From NCBI GenBank assembly GCA_017851655.1, contig JAFMMH010000001.1:1-64000 (forward strand): 64,000 nt of DNA, given 5' to 3'. The position numbers were made by a program, and so were the translations under genes. This document shows positions 9,915 through 19,276 of the stretch, one piece after another. This DNA is from Flavobacteriaceae bacterium (GTDB lineage Bacteria > Bacteroidota > Bacteroidia > Flavobacteriales > Flavobacteriaceae). Numbering within the stretch: the stretch's first letter is position 1; each line of letters starts with the position of its first letter. The notes below the pieces were generated by a model. That model was not told the DNA's origin. It worked only from the letters and a program-made list of their open reading frames with translations, and did no database searches.

Positions 9915-12833
9915 TTAGGAGCTCCTTTTTTTAATCATGGCCTCATATAAAATACTAACTGGATGCAAGCTTTCTCGTCCAGTTCCGTCAAAAATCTGGT
10001 GTCTACAACTCGTCCCATTTGCTGCTATTAGTGTATTTGAACTGCAATTTCGAACCGCTGGAAAAAGGCGCTCCTCTCCTACTTTCATGCTGATGTCATA
10101 ATGTTCTGCTTCAAAACCAAAAGAACCAGCCATCCCGCAACAACCTGTATTCATAAGGCGAACTTCATAATTTTTGGGGAGATTTAACATTTGAAAGGTC
10201 TCAGATGGATTTCCTAATGCTTTTTGATAACAATGTGCATGAATTCTAATTTCCTTTTCTTCGTCGCTAAACTGATCAGAAGTAATTGCGCCAGATTCAA
10301 TCTCTTTTGCAATAAAGGAATCTATCAACATGCTGTTTTTTGCCAATTCTTTAGATTTATCAGGAAAAGAACTCAGTTTTGGGTATTCATCCTGAAAGGT
10401 ATAAATAGCAGAAGGTTCAATGCCGATCAGTGGTGTGTTTTCAGAAATGAGATCAGCATACAGTGATACATTGTGATCTGCACATTCTTTGGCTTGTTTG
10501 AGAAAACCTTTAGAAATATAAGTTCTTCCACTTTCTGAATGGGGTAAAATCAATACTTGATATCCAAGACTTTCAAGCAAAGCAACAGTTGTTTTTCCAA
10601 TTGATGTTTCATTGTAATTTGAAAATTCGTCAAGATATAAATAAACACTTTTAATTGATTTGTTTAAAGTTTTGATTTTAAGTATTTTATCTAGTCTTTT
10701 ATCAAGTCTTGGAAAGCTTCTTTTGGGGCTGATTCCCAAAGCAAATGCAGCAATTTTTCGTGTCATTTTCTGCTGGAGCAGACCGTTTTGAATTCCACGA
10801 ATTGGTTGACAAAAAGCATTTATCTTTCCAAAGTATGCAAAGATTTTATCTCTGATTGAGCTTCCATTCGTTTTTTGATACTGATATAAAAACTCTGATT
10901 TATAGGTTGCTATATCTACACTACTTGGACATTCTGTAGCACATGCTTTACAACTCAAACATAGATCAAAGACTTCTTTAAGTTCTTTACTATCAAAAGC
11001 ATTCGGTTTTATATCTTGACTCAAAACTTCTCTCAAGACATTGGCTCTACCGCGAGTATTGTGTTTCTCATCCAGAGTGGCTCTATAACTAGGACACATT
11101 GCTCCTGAAGGAAGGGTTGAGCGACATTTACCAGCACCATTACACTTCTCCGCAGCCCTCAGCAGTCCTTGATCCGCTGAAAAATCAAATTTAGTTTTGT
11201 GTAGGGCTGTTTCTTTGTTTTCAGTTCTCAGATTTTGATCCATAGGAAAAGGATCTACGATTTTCCCGGGATTAAAAATTCTATTTGGATCAAAAGCTGT
11301 TTTAATAGACTTAAAAAGTGTGTAATTCTTTTCCCCTACTACTATAGGAATAAATTCGGAACGAACAATACCATCGCCGTGTTCCCCACTCAAAGCGCCT
11401 TTATATTTTTTGACCAGATGAGCTACAGCCAGTGTAATGGCTTTAAAATCTTGAACTCCTTTGGTTGTTTTTAAATTTAAAATCGGGCGTAAATGCAATT
11501 CTCCTGCACCAGCATGAGCATAATAAACTACTTCTTGATTAAATCCTTTCATGAGTTCTTGAAACTCCTCTATATAATCCGCTAAACGGTCTAATGGAAC
11601 CGCCGTATCTTCTATACAAGCAACGGCTTTATGATCCCCTACTAAATTTCCTAGAAGACCCAAACCTGCATGACGCAATTCATTGGCTTTATCAATAGCT
11701 TCATCCCAAAGTGGAATAGCAGCATACGCTAATTTCATTTGAATTACCGATTTTTCCAGTTCTGCAAGTTGCTTTTTTAAAGTCCCTATGTCATCCGAAC
11801 GAAGTTCGAGTAAAAGAATAGCCTTAGGATCACCTTCTATAAAGAAACGATGTTCTTGATATCCCGGATGTCCTTTGGTACAATCTAAAATTGTTTTGTC
11901 CATTAATTCACAGGTAAATAACTGGTGCTTCATCACCGGGACAACAGACTGCATTGCCTTATGAATACTATCGAAGTGAAGTGCCAAGATCACAGCTTGT
12001 GATGGAGGTAATGGCTCAAGCTGAAGTGTAATCGATGTGGTAATTGCTAAAGTACCCTCACTACCCGTTAGAAGTTTTGATAAATTAAAATCAGTACCCG
12101 AAGGGTTAAAAGGTTTTTGGTTAATTAATGCATCTACAGCATAGCCTGTATTTCGACGATGTACACTAACCTCCGGAAATTCTTCACGAATCTGTTGCTG
12201 AATTTCTTTTTTGGATAGGGTATCCTTAAAAAAACGATACAAGGAACCCTCTAATGAATTTAGTTTTGTTTTGCTAACAAATTCTTGTTCGCTGAGATTG
12301 GAAAAAATTACTTGATTACCATCTGAAAGCAATACATCCATTGACAAGACAGTATCTCGAGTAACCCCATAACGAATGGAAGTTGTGCCAGAGGAATTAT
12401 TCCCCACCATTCCTCCCATCATGCAATAGGCTGAAGTAGATGTATTGGGTCCAAAAAAAAGACCGTGAGGCTTTAAATACTCATTCAAAGCATCTCGATT
12501 CACTCCGGGCTGTAGACGAACAGTTCTCTTTCCTATATCTAATTCTAAAATTTTGGTGAAATACTTTGACAGATCAACTACAATTCCACTACCAACACAT
12601 TGTCCTGCTAATGAAGTCCCTGCAGTACGTGCTATCAAACTTGTTTTGTGATCTTTTGCAAATTGAATTAGCAGTTGAAGATCCTTTACATTCCAAGGGA
12701 AAGCCACTGCTAGAGGTCGCATTTTGTATACAGATGCATCAGTGGCATAAAGCATTTGATGTGTCTCATCCCAAACCAACTCACCTTCCATTTGGGTTTT
12801 GACATCTAAAAGGTTTCTCTCTGTTACTTCCAT
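9915..12833 (-). CDS. FAD-linked oxidase/4Fe-4S protein, YdiJ-like (candidate D-2-hydroxyglutarate or D-lactate dehydrogenase)
   Basis: FAD_binding_4 motifs (ARTAGTSLAGQCVGSGIVVDLS, GGMVGNNSSGTTSIRYG), GEHGDGIVR, then Fe-S CNGAGKC and CLSCKACATECPSSVD, then CCG-type region (NTGCCGMAGSFG). Confidence 0.85.
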   Translation of the reverse strand: MEVTERNLLDVKTQMEGELVWDETHQMLYATDASVYKMRPLAVAFPWNVKDLQLLIQFAKDHKTSLIARTAGTSLAGQCVGSGIVVDLSKYFTKILELDIGKRTVRLQPGVNRDALNEYLKPHGLFFGPNTSTSAYCMMGGMVGNNSSGTTSIRYGVTRDTVLSMDVLLSDGNQVIFSNLSEQEFVSKTKLNSLEGSLYRFFKDTLSKKEIQQQIREEFPEVSVHRRNTGYAVDALINQKPFNPSGTDFNLSKLLTGSEGTLAITTSITLQLEPLPPSQAVILALHFDSIHKAMQSVVPVMKHQLFTCELMDKTILDCTKGHPGYQEHRFFIEGDPKAILLLELRSDDIGTLKKQLAELEKSVIQMKLAYAAIPLWDEAIDKANELRHAGLGLLGNLVGDHKAVACIEDTAVPLDRLADYIEEFQELMKGFNQEVVYYAHAGAGELHLRPILNLKTTKGVQDFKAITLAVAHLVKKYKGALSGEHGDGIVRSEFIPIVVGEKNYTLFKSIKTAFDPNRIFNPGKIVDPFPMDQNLRTENKETALHKTKFDFSADQGLLRAAEKCNGAGKCRSTLPSGAMCPSYRATLDEKHNTRGRANVLREVLSQDIKPNAFDSKELKEVFDLCLSCKACATECPSSVDIATYKSEFLYQYQKTNGSSIRDKIFAYFGKINAFCQPIRGIQNGLLQQKMTRKIAAFALGISPKRSFPRLDKRLDKILKIKTLNKSIKSVYLYLDEFSNYNETSIGKTTVALLESLGYQVLILPHSESGRTYISKGFLKQAKECADHNVSLYADLISENTPLIGIEPSAIYTFQDEYPKLSSFPDKSKELAKNSMLIDSFIAKEIESGAITSDQFSDEEKEIRIHAHCYQKALGNPSETFQMLNLPKNYEVRLMNTGCCGMAGSFGFEAEHYDISMKVGEERLFPAVRNCSSNTLIAANGTSCRHQIFDGTGRESLHPVSILYEAMIKKRSS

Positions 12834-12921
12834 TGGATTAAATCATAGCTAAAATAGGGATTAGTTTTCATGTTCCTTTTCAATTGTCTAAATTTACCGT
12901 CATAAGTCATAATCAAATCAA

Positions 12922-14034
12922 ATGAAAAACATTCTTTTTTGCCTCTTTGGAATATTTGCTTTATCCATCGCCTGTGATGGCTCTTCTAATGATATTAGAG
13001 TTAAGGGGACCACAGACCTTGAAAACGGAAGCAAAATATTCCACATTATTGCTGATCTGAATAACCAACCCAAGATACTTGATACGATTCAAGTAAATGC
13101 TGGAAAATTCTCGATTGATATTTTAGCTGAAGAACCCAGTATTCACTTTTTTCAAATTGAAGGAATTCAAGGGAGCTTTCCATTTGTTGCTGAATCTGGA
13201 AATGTTACAGTAGAACTCTACAAAGACAGCATTGGATCTTCTAAGGCTACGGGTACGGTTTCCAACAATGACTTTATGAAATATAAAACGGAAACACAAG
13301 TATACATCACTTCATTAAATGCTATTGGCAATGATCTTCAACAAGCACTAATTTTAAAAGACTCTTTACTTTCAGAAGATCTTAAAGAACAATATCAAGA
13401 AGTAAGAAATCAGATTCAGAATTATGAATTAGAATTGATTAAGGCTTCACCAAATTCTTTTATTTCAATTTTAATTCTAGAACGTTTTGTAGAGAATCAA
13501 ATCATCCCTAACGCTGAAGCAAAAGCTATCTTCGATAATTTTGATGAGCGGATCAAGAACACTGCCTCTGGCAGAACGATCTCCACTAAAGTCAATGAAA
13601 CTCCAAAAGCTAAAGTGGGACAGATCGCTCCCTTTTTTGAAGGGCCAGATCCTGAGGGAACTTCCTTTAATTTAGCTGATCGCTTGGGTAGAGTAACCAT
13701 AATTGACTTTTGGGCAAGTTGGTGTCGCCCATGTCGCGTAGAAAACCCCAATTTAGTTCGCCTGTACAATAAACATAAAGATAATGGACTAAATATTATC
13801 GGTGTTTCTTTAGATAGAACTAAACCAAAATGGGTACAAGCAATCGCGGATGACGGATTAGTCTGGGATCATGTCTCGAATCTACTATTTTGGAATGACC
13901 CAATTGCAAAAATGTATCAAGTCTCTGCAATTCCAGCAACCTTTATCTTAGACGAGAATGGAATAATTGTTTCAAGAGACTTGAGAGGAATTTCACTTGA
14001 AAGAAAAATAGATGAGTTGCTTGGTGTAAACTAG
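12922..14034 (+). CDS. TlpA-family thiol:disulfide oxidoreductase with N-terminal DUF4369-like domain
   Basis: Lipoprotein signal; DFWASWCRPCRVENPNLV thioredoxin-like motif. Confidence 0.9.
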   Translation: MKNILFCLFGIFALSIACDGSSNDIRVKGTTDLENGSKIFHIIADLNNQPKILDTIQVNAGKFSIDILAEEPSIHFFQIEGIQGSFPFVAESGNVTVELYKDSIGSSKATGTVSNNDFMKYKTETQVYITSLNAIGNDLQQALILKDSLLSEDLKEQYQEVRNQIQNYELELIKASPNSFISILILERFVENQIIPNAEAKAIFDNFDERIKNTASGRTISTKVNETPKAKVGQIAPFFEGPDPEGTSFNLADRLGRVTIIDFWASWCRPCRVENPNLVRLYNKHKDNGLNIIGVSLDRTKPKWVQAIADDGLVWDHVSNLLFWNDPIAKMYQVSAIPATFILDENGIIVSRDLRGISLERKIDELLGVN

Positions 14035-14039
14035 TATGA

Positions 14040-14690
14040 TCATTGTTGTTTGTAAAGCAATACACCGGCTACAACAACAGCAACACTTAGTATTCCCAAC
14101 ATCAAAATAGAAGTATAAATCACTTCTGGCATCACAAATAATGTTATCACAATACCTCCAATAGCGCCTCCAAAATGTGCGGTATGCCCTATGGTATCAT
14201 TTTGAGCTTTCATCCCATAGAGCGTATATAATAAATATCCAATTCCGAAGAGGTATCCAGGAATGGGAATGGGAATCAAAAAAAGCATCAATTCAATTTC
14301 AGGGTACAAGAGTAGTGCACTAAATAAAACTCCTGTCACTGCACCACTTGCACCTACTGCTGAATAATATGAGTCTTTAAAGTGAAAGTAGTACGCAAAA
14401 AAATTACCTGCTAAAAGACTCCCAAAAAAAAGTAATAAAAAGGAGAGTGAACCTAAGATACCAACAACAATATTTACAAAGAAATAGAAGGTAAACATGT
14501 TAAAAAGTAAATGGGTTAAGTTTACATGAAGAAAACCCGAGGATAATAATCTGTAATATTCTCCTGACTTGATTTTACCAATCTGAAAACGGTATTTATC
14601 AAAAAAAACATCATTTTTAAAGCCAATGAAGGTAAAAAGTATATTTAAACCAATAATGAGCACTCCTTCTGGAGGAAGACTTTGTATCAT
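14040..14690 (-). CDS. Rhomboid family intramembrane serine protease
   Basis: HVNLTHLLFNMFTFYFF, SAVGASGAVTGVLFS (GASG catalytic Ser), HTAHFGGAIGG (catalytic His). Confidence 0.92.
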   Translation of the reverse strand: MIQSLPPEGVLIIGLNILFTFIGFKNDVFFDKYRFQIGKIKSGEYYRLLSSGFLHVNLTHLLFNMFTFYFFVNIVVGILGSLSFLLLFFGSLLAGNFFAYYFHFKDSYYSAVGASGAVTGVLFSALLLYPEIELMLFLIPIPIPGYLFGIGYLLYTLYGMKAQNDTIGHTAHFGGAIGGIVITLFVMPEVIYTSILMLGILSVAVVVAGVLLYKQQ

Positions 14691-14724
14691 GGTTCAAAAC
14701 TAAGTTAAATTCAAATGACAAGCC

Positions 14725-16260
14725 TTATAGATCAAAAACAATTCCCTGTGCTAAAGGAAGATCATTCGAAAAGTTGATTGTATTGGTTTGCCTTCTCATA
14801 TATGCTTTCCAGGCATCAGAGCCACTTTCTCTTCCTCCCCCAGTTTCTTTTTCTCCTCCGAAAGCACCACCAATTTCAGCACCTGATGTTCCAATATTCA
14901 CATTCGCAATCCCACAATCACTCCCCCAGTGGGATAAAAAAGTTTCTGTTTCTCGAATATTTAAAGACATAATGGAGGACGAAAGTCCTTGTTTGACTTC
15001 ATTCTGAATTGTAATGGCCTCTTCAACACTTCCTTTATATTTCATAATATAGAGGATGGGGGCAAATGTTTCTTGATGAACAATCGCAGCGTCGTGATTA
15101 ATAACAGCTACAGCAGGATTTACATAACATCCACTTTTATAGGCAGTTCCCTCAAGTTTCCCTCCAGGAACTAACCATGTTCCGCCCTGTTTTTCCACTT
15201 CAGTTAGGGCATTGAGATAGATATTTACAGCATCCTTGTCTATAAGGGGGCCTACGTGGTTATTTTCATCTAAAGGGTCGCCAACACGAAGTTGAGTATA
15301 TGCTTTTTGAAGATTTTTTGTAAACGCTTCAAAAATTTCTTCATGAACAATAAGTCTTCGAGTAGAAGTGCAACGTTGTCCACAAGTACCCACAGCACCA
15401 AATACTGCAGCTCTCATGGCAGTATCTAAATCAGCATTTGGGGTGATGATAATCGCATTATTTCCTCCGAGCTCCAGCAATGATTTCCCGAGCCTAGCCC
15501 CAACACGCTGGGCTACTTCTTTTCCCATTCGAGTAGATCCTGTAGCAGAAACCAAAGCAACTCGATGATCTTCAGTAAGCCACTGCCCTACTTGAGCTCC
15601 ACCTGATAATACGGTAGAAATCCCTTCAGAAAGTCCATTTTTGCTTAAAACTTCACTGATAATGTTTTGACAAGCGATACTGCACAATGGAGTTTTTTCA
15701 CTAGGTTTCCAAACACATACATTCCCACAAACCCATGCCAAAGCAACATTCCAACTCCAAACAGCAACAGGGAAGTTAAACGCTGAAATTATCCCAACAA
15801 TCCCCAGAGGGTGGTATTGCTCATAAAGACGATGCGATGGCCGTTCGGAGGTCATCGTAACACCGTGTAACTGTCGTGATAGTCCTACGGCAAAATCACA
15901 GATATCTATCATTTCCTGAACTTCTCCAAGTCCTTCTTGTAATGATTTACCCATTTCCCATGAAACTAATTGACCTAATGCGTCTTTTTTTTCTCTGAGA
16001 GAATTTCCCAATTGTCGAACTAGTTCTCCTCGTTTAGGAGCAGGGATCTTCTGAAAACTTAAAAAAGCATGTTCTGCTTTTGTAATTGCGTTTTCATAAT
16101 CTTCTACCCCAGCAGCCTGAACTACTCCCAACAAAGAACCATCTACAGGACTATGAGATGTAATTTCTATTCCGGTACCAAACCACGTTTCTCCTGAATG
16201 ACATCCTTTTTGATTTGCGTGAATATTAAGTTCTTTAAATAGTTCGTCTATTTTTTTCAT
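14725..16260 (-). CDS. Aldehyde dehydrogenase, ALDH7/antiquitin-like (candidate 2-aminoadipate-6-semialdehyde dehydrogenase)
   Basis: ELGGNNAIIITPNADLD, GQRCTSTRRL active-site Cys; C-terminus GGEKETGGGRESGSDAWKAYMRRQTNTINFSNDLPLAQGIVF closely resembles antiquitin. Confidence 0.9.
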   Translation of the reverse strand: MKKIDELFKELNIHANQKGCHSGETWFGTGIEITSHSPVDGSLLGVVQAAGVEDYENAITKAEHAFLSFQKIPAPKRGELVRQLGNSLREKKDALGQLVSWEMGKSLQEGLGEVQEMIDICDFAVGLSRQLHGVTMTSERPSHRLYEQYHPLGIVGIISAFNFPVAVWSWNVALAWVCGNVCVWKPSEKTPLCSIACQNIISEVLSKNGLSEGISTVLSGGAQVGQWLTEDHRVALVSATGSTRMGKEVAQRVGARLGKSLLELGGNNAIIITPNADLDTAMRAAVFGAVGTCGQRCTSTRRLIVHEEIFEAFTKNLQKAYTQLRVGDPLDENNHVGPLIDKDAVNIYLNALTEVEKQGGTWLVPGGKLEGTAYKSGCYVNPAVAVINHDAAIVHQETFAPILYIMKYKGSVEEAITIQNEVKQGLSSSIMSLNIRETETFLSHWGSDCGIANVNIGTSGAEIGGAFGGEKETGGGRESGSDAWKAYMRRQTNTINFSNDLPLAQGIVFDL

Positions 16261-16262
16261 TT

Positions 16263-17168
16263 TTATTTTTTTAGTTGGGAAGTGAAGGTACTCTCAAAAA
16301 TTCGATCTGCATTAGAAGTTTCAAACCCTTCTCTTCGGTGCTTTCTTTGAAGTTTTTTAGGGTCTATGTCTAAGAACTCTGGCAATACACCACGTTCTGC
16401 AAACTCAACATAGCTCCCAGCAATTTGCTTAGTTTCTCCTTCGGAAAAAATTGCTTCTACGTGGTTTGCCACAGAACTTGATTGTCTCAAAAGTCCGTCT
16501 TTACTTGTTTTAATTTCCCCTCCAGAATCATTTAATTGTATCCCCAATGATTTTAAAAATTCATTAAATGGTTCAAGGGTATTGTAGGGATGTGGAAGGT
16601 CATGAACACTAATAGTGTAATGATTCAAATAATAACGATTATAGATTACCCAAGCGGCATATTCACTCTCTTTTAGTAAATTTTCATAATCTTCTTTTGT
16701 GGGTAATGACCATAAAGGTGTTTGAAAAAAGTTTGCTACAGTTCTGATATCATTTAGATCTAAGGCATCCACGGGGTCAGATTCTATAGAGTTTGTGTAT
16801 TTTTTTATAATTTCTTGAGCTTTATTGGTTAGTAACTCTACTTTTAATTCACTGATAAAGACACGTGGTAAATCAGATGTAGGTGGTGCATACCAATGGG
16901 CATCCAGTTTCTTAGAATCAAAATGATAAAAATCCATTCGAGTATAGCCGTGGAAAAGAAAAATCTTTTCAAAAGAAGCTATCCCAAGATTAGGAACACC
17001 CATCGTTCGAAAAGCAATGTGATCATTGATAATATCCGATTGATCTTTTACCATCTTTTGTTTGATCATCGCATTGGTTATTTTACGCACATCCGGAACA
17101 CGTGCTTCATATACCTGAAAAAGGAGATCCAAAATTTGAGTTAATGGGGTGGTGTTTTTAAATTTCAT
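16263..17168 (-). CDS. DUF1338 protein, 2-oxoadipate dioxygenase/decarboxylase (HglS)-like
   Basis: NDHIAFRTMG near N-terminus, FVEFAERG-like segment (SYVEFAERGVLPEFL), DADRIFESTF; adjacent to lysine-catabolism-like genes. Confidence 0.8.
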   Translation of the reverse strand: MKFKNTTPLTQILDLLFQVYEARVPDVRKITNAMIKQKMVKDQSDIINDHIAFRTMGVPNLGIASFEKIFLFHGYTRMDFYHFDSKKLDAHWYAPPTSDLPRVFISELKVELLTNKAQEIIKKYTNSIESDPVDALDLNDIRTVANFFQTPLWSLPTKEDYENLLKESEYAAWVIYNRYYLNHYTISVHDLPHPYNTLEPFNEFLKSLGIQLNDSGGEIKTSKDGLLRQSSSVANHVEAIFSEGETKQIAGSYVEFAERGVLPEFLDIDPKKLQRKHRREGFETSNADRIFESTFTSQLKK

Positions 17169-17181
17169 TTAAATTCATTTA

Positions 17182-18243
17182 TTAAGATAAAAATAAACTT
17201 CCTGTTGGAGTTTCCAAGAATTTATCAAAAGGAATTTCTTCTTGTTTTAAAAAACCCTTTTGTGGTAAAGTTTTAGATGCAACCATTTCTACAACAGCCA
17301 CAAGTGATGCAGCTGTTGTCCATGAAATAGCACGCCACTTTTTTCCTTCTATTTCCATAGGATAAAAAGCTTTGAAATATTCTTTTCTAGAAAGGGTGTC
17401 ATTATGCCATCCCTCTACTATCGCATAAACATAAACAACGTCTTCTTCTACAGGGGGTTTTGCATTACTCAAAATGCGCTCTAATTGATCTTTGTCTTCC
17501 TTTAGAATTAGTTCATACATTAAAAAACGCATTAATTTTCCGTGTCCAGGATAACGAATGGTTTTATAATTTAAAGTATCTACTTTACCTTCGAAGGTTT
17601 CACAGAGGGTTCCTAGACCTCCTGAGGTGGTAAAGGCTTCAAATTCTTGCCCCTCTATATTAATATATTCAAAGCCGTCAAGAGAAGGTACCAGCTTCCT
17701 TTTTCCATTATGTATGGCTTCTGCATCATTGACATACTCATTGATCACTCCATGAGGAGACCAAGTAAAAGAATAAGCTAATTGCCCATTGGGATATCGT
17801 GGCAAAGCTCCTACCCGCAATTCAATGTCGCGAATTTTGTCAAAAGACTTTGTCAAATCCATCCCAATAATTCCAATCAATCCCGGTGCTAATCCACATT
17901 GGGGTGCGAGTATTTTTTTAGAAGTACTAGACAGACTTTGAATGAATTGTGTAGTAGGCACGTCTTCTGTAAGATCAAAATAGTGCACTTCCAAATCATG
18001 TGCAATTTGAGCAATATCCTTATTTAAATAATAGGGCAAAGCAGAAACTACTGCATCGTGATTTTTGAGTTCCTCTTTTATAAATTCGAGGTTGCTCACA
18101 TCACCTTCTATACATTCAAAGGGTAGATTGTATTTGTAATGTGGCCTTTTTTTATCTATCGCCTTAACTTTAAATTTTTTACTCAATAACACCCCTACCA
18201 AGCTTCCAACTTTTCCCATTCCAAGGACTAAAATATCTTTCAT
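17182..18243 (-). CDS. Saccharopine dehydrogenase / lysine 6-dehydrogenase family protein
   Basis: N-terminal Rossmann VLGMGKVGSLVGVLLS; VSALPYYLNKDIAQIA; LAPQCGLAPGLIGIIG; TSGGLGTLCETFEGKVDTLNYKTIRYPGH. Confidence 0.88.
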   Translation of the reverse strand: MKDILVLGMGKVGSLVGVLLSKKFKVKAIDKKRPHYKYNLPFECIEGDVSNLEFIKEELKNHDAVVSALPYYLNKDIAQIAHDLEVHYFDLTEDVPTTQFIQSLSSTSKKILAPQCGLAPGLIGIIGMDLTKSFDKIRDIELRVGALPRYPNGQLAYSFTWSPHGVINEYVNDAEAIHNGKRKLVPSLDGFEYINIEGQEFEAFTTSGGLGTLCETFEGKVDTLNYKTIRYPGHGKLMRFLMYELILKEDKDQLERILSNAKPPVEEDVVYVYAIVEGWHNDTLSRKEYFKAFYPMEIEGKKWRAISWTTAASLVAVVEMVASKTLPQKGFLKQEEIPFDKFLETPTGSLFLS

Positions 18244-18391
18244 TTATAACAATTTTGAATGAATATGTTTTATTTATAACAAAAATAAGAAGGTAAATGT
18301 GTTTTAAAAATTGAAAAGCACAACTTCTAAATAAAGTTTTTAACAAATGGTATGACTGAAAAAAGGTAAATTAGCGGCTTAAACGAATTAT

Positions 18392-19276
18392 GTGAACGCC
18401 TTAATTTATTATCTAGCTTTTCCTTTCCTCTTTATAATTTCACGGTTGCCTTTTCCGATTTTATATTTATTTTCTGATGGTATTTGTTTTCTGGTTTACA
18501 GAGTCATTGGCTACCGTAAATCGGTTGTTCGTTCTAATATCAAATTGGCGTTTCCAGCTCTTGAGCGAAAAGAATTACTTCAAATTGAGCGTCAATTTTA
18601 CCGTCATCTATGCGATCTCTTTTTAGAAATTATCAAATCCATGGGAATGTCTAAAGAGGAAATGATTAAGCGCTTTAAAGTTCACAATATTGAGGAATTA
18701 ACACAGTTTGAAGCTCAAAATCGTTCTGTTTTTTTAATGTGTGGTCACTATGCTAGTTGGGAATGGATGATGTCTTTAGGATATCATATGCAGCACAAAG
18801 GTTATGGTATTTACACACCTATCCGAAATCCATATTTTGATAGATTGATTAAAAGAATAAGAAGTCGCCACGATGCTTATATGATTCCTCAAAAAAAGGC
18901 AACTTTAATTATCAAGCAAATGGAGGAAGCAAATGAACGTGGTGTTTTTGGTTTTGCCAGCGATCAGTCTCCAAGACCAAAACCGCTTACCTATTGGCGT
19001 CCATTCTTAGGAATCGAAGTACCTGTTTATACGGGAGCAGAACGGTTAGCAAGAGAGCTTAATATTCCCGTGGTTTACGGAAAAATAAATCGCAAAAGAA
19101 GAGGGTATTACGAAGTAACTTTCAAATGCATAACTGATGCACCAAACAGCCTGTCCCCTAATGCAATTACAGATACGTTTACCGAATTACTTGAAAAACA
19201 AATTAAAGAAGATCCAATTCAGTATTTCTGGACCCACAAACGTTTTAAACATGCCAAACTCAAAAAAGCGCTTTAA
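18392..19276 (+). CDS. Lysophospholipid/lipid A acyltransferase (LpxL/HtrB family)
   Basis: CGHYASWEWMMSLG (HxxxxW-type), FASDQSPRPK, GAERLARELNIPVVYG. Confidence 0.88.
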   Translation: MNALIYYLAFPFLFIISRLPFPILYLFSDGICFLVYRVIGYRKSVVRSNIKLAFPALERKELLQIERQFYRHLCDLFLEIIKSMGMSKEEMIKRFKVHNIEELTQFEAQNRSVFLMCGHYASWEWMMSLGYHMQHKGYGIYTPIRNPYFDRLIKRIRSRHDAYMIPQKKATLIIKQMEEANERGVFGFASDQSPRPKPLTYWRPFLGIEVPVYTGAERLARELNIPVVYGKINRKRRGYYEVTFKCITDAPNSLSPNAITDTFTELLEKQIKEDPIQYFWTHKRFKHAKLKKAL

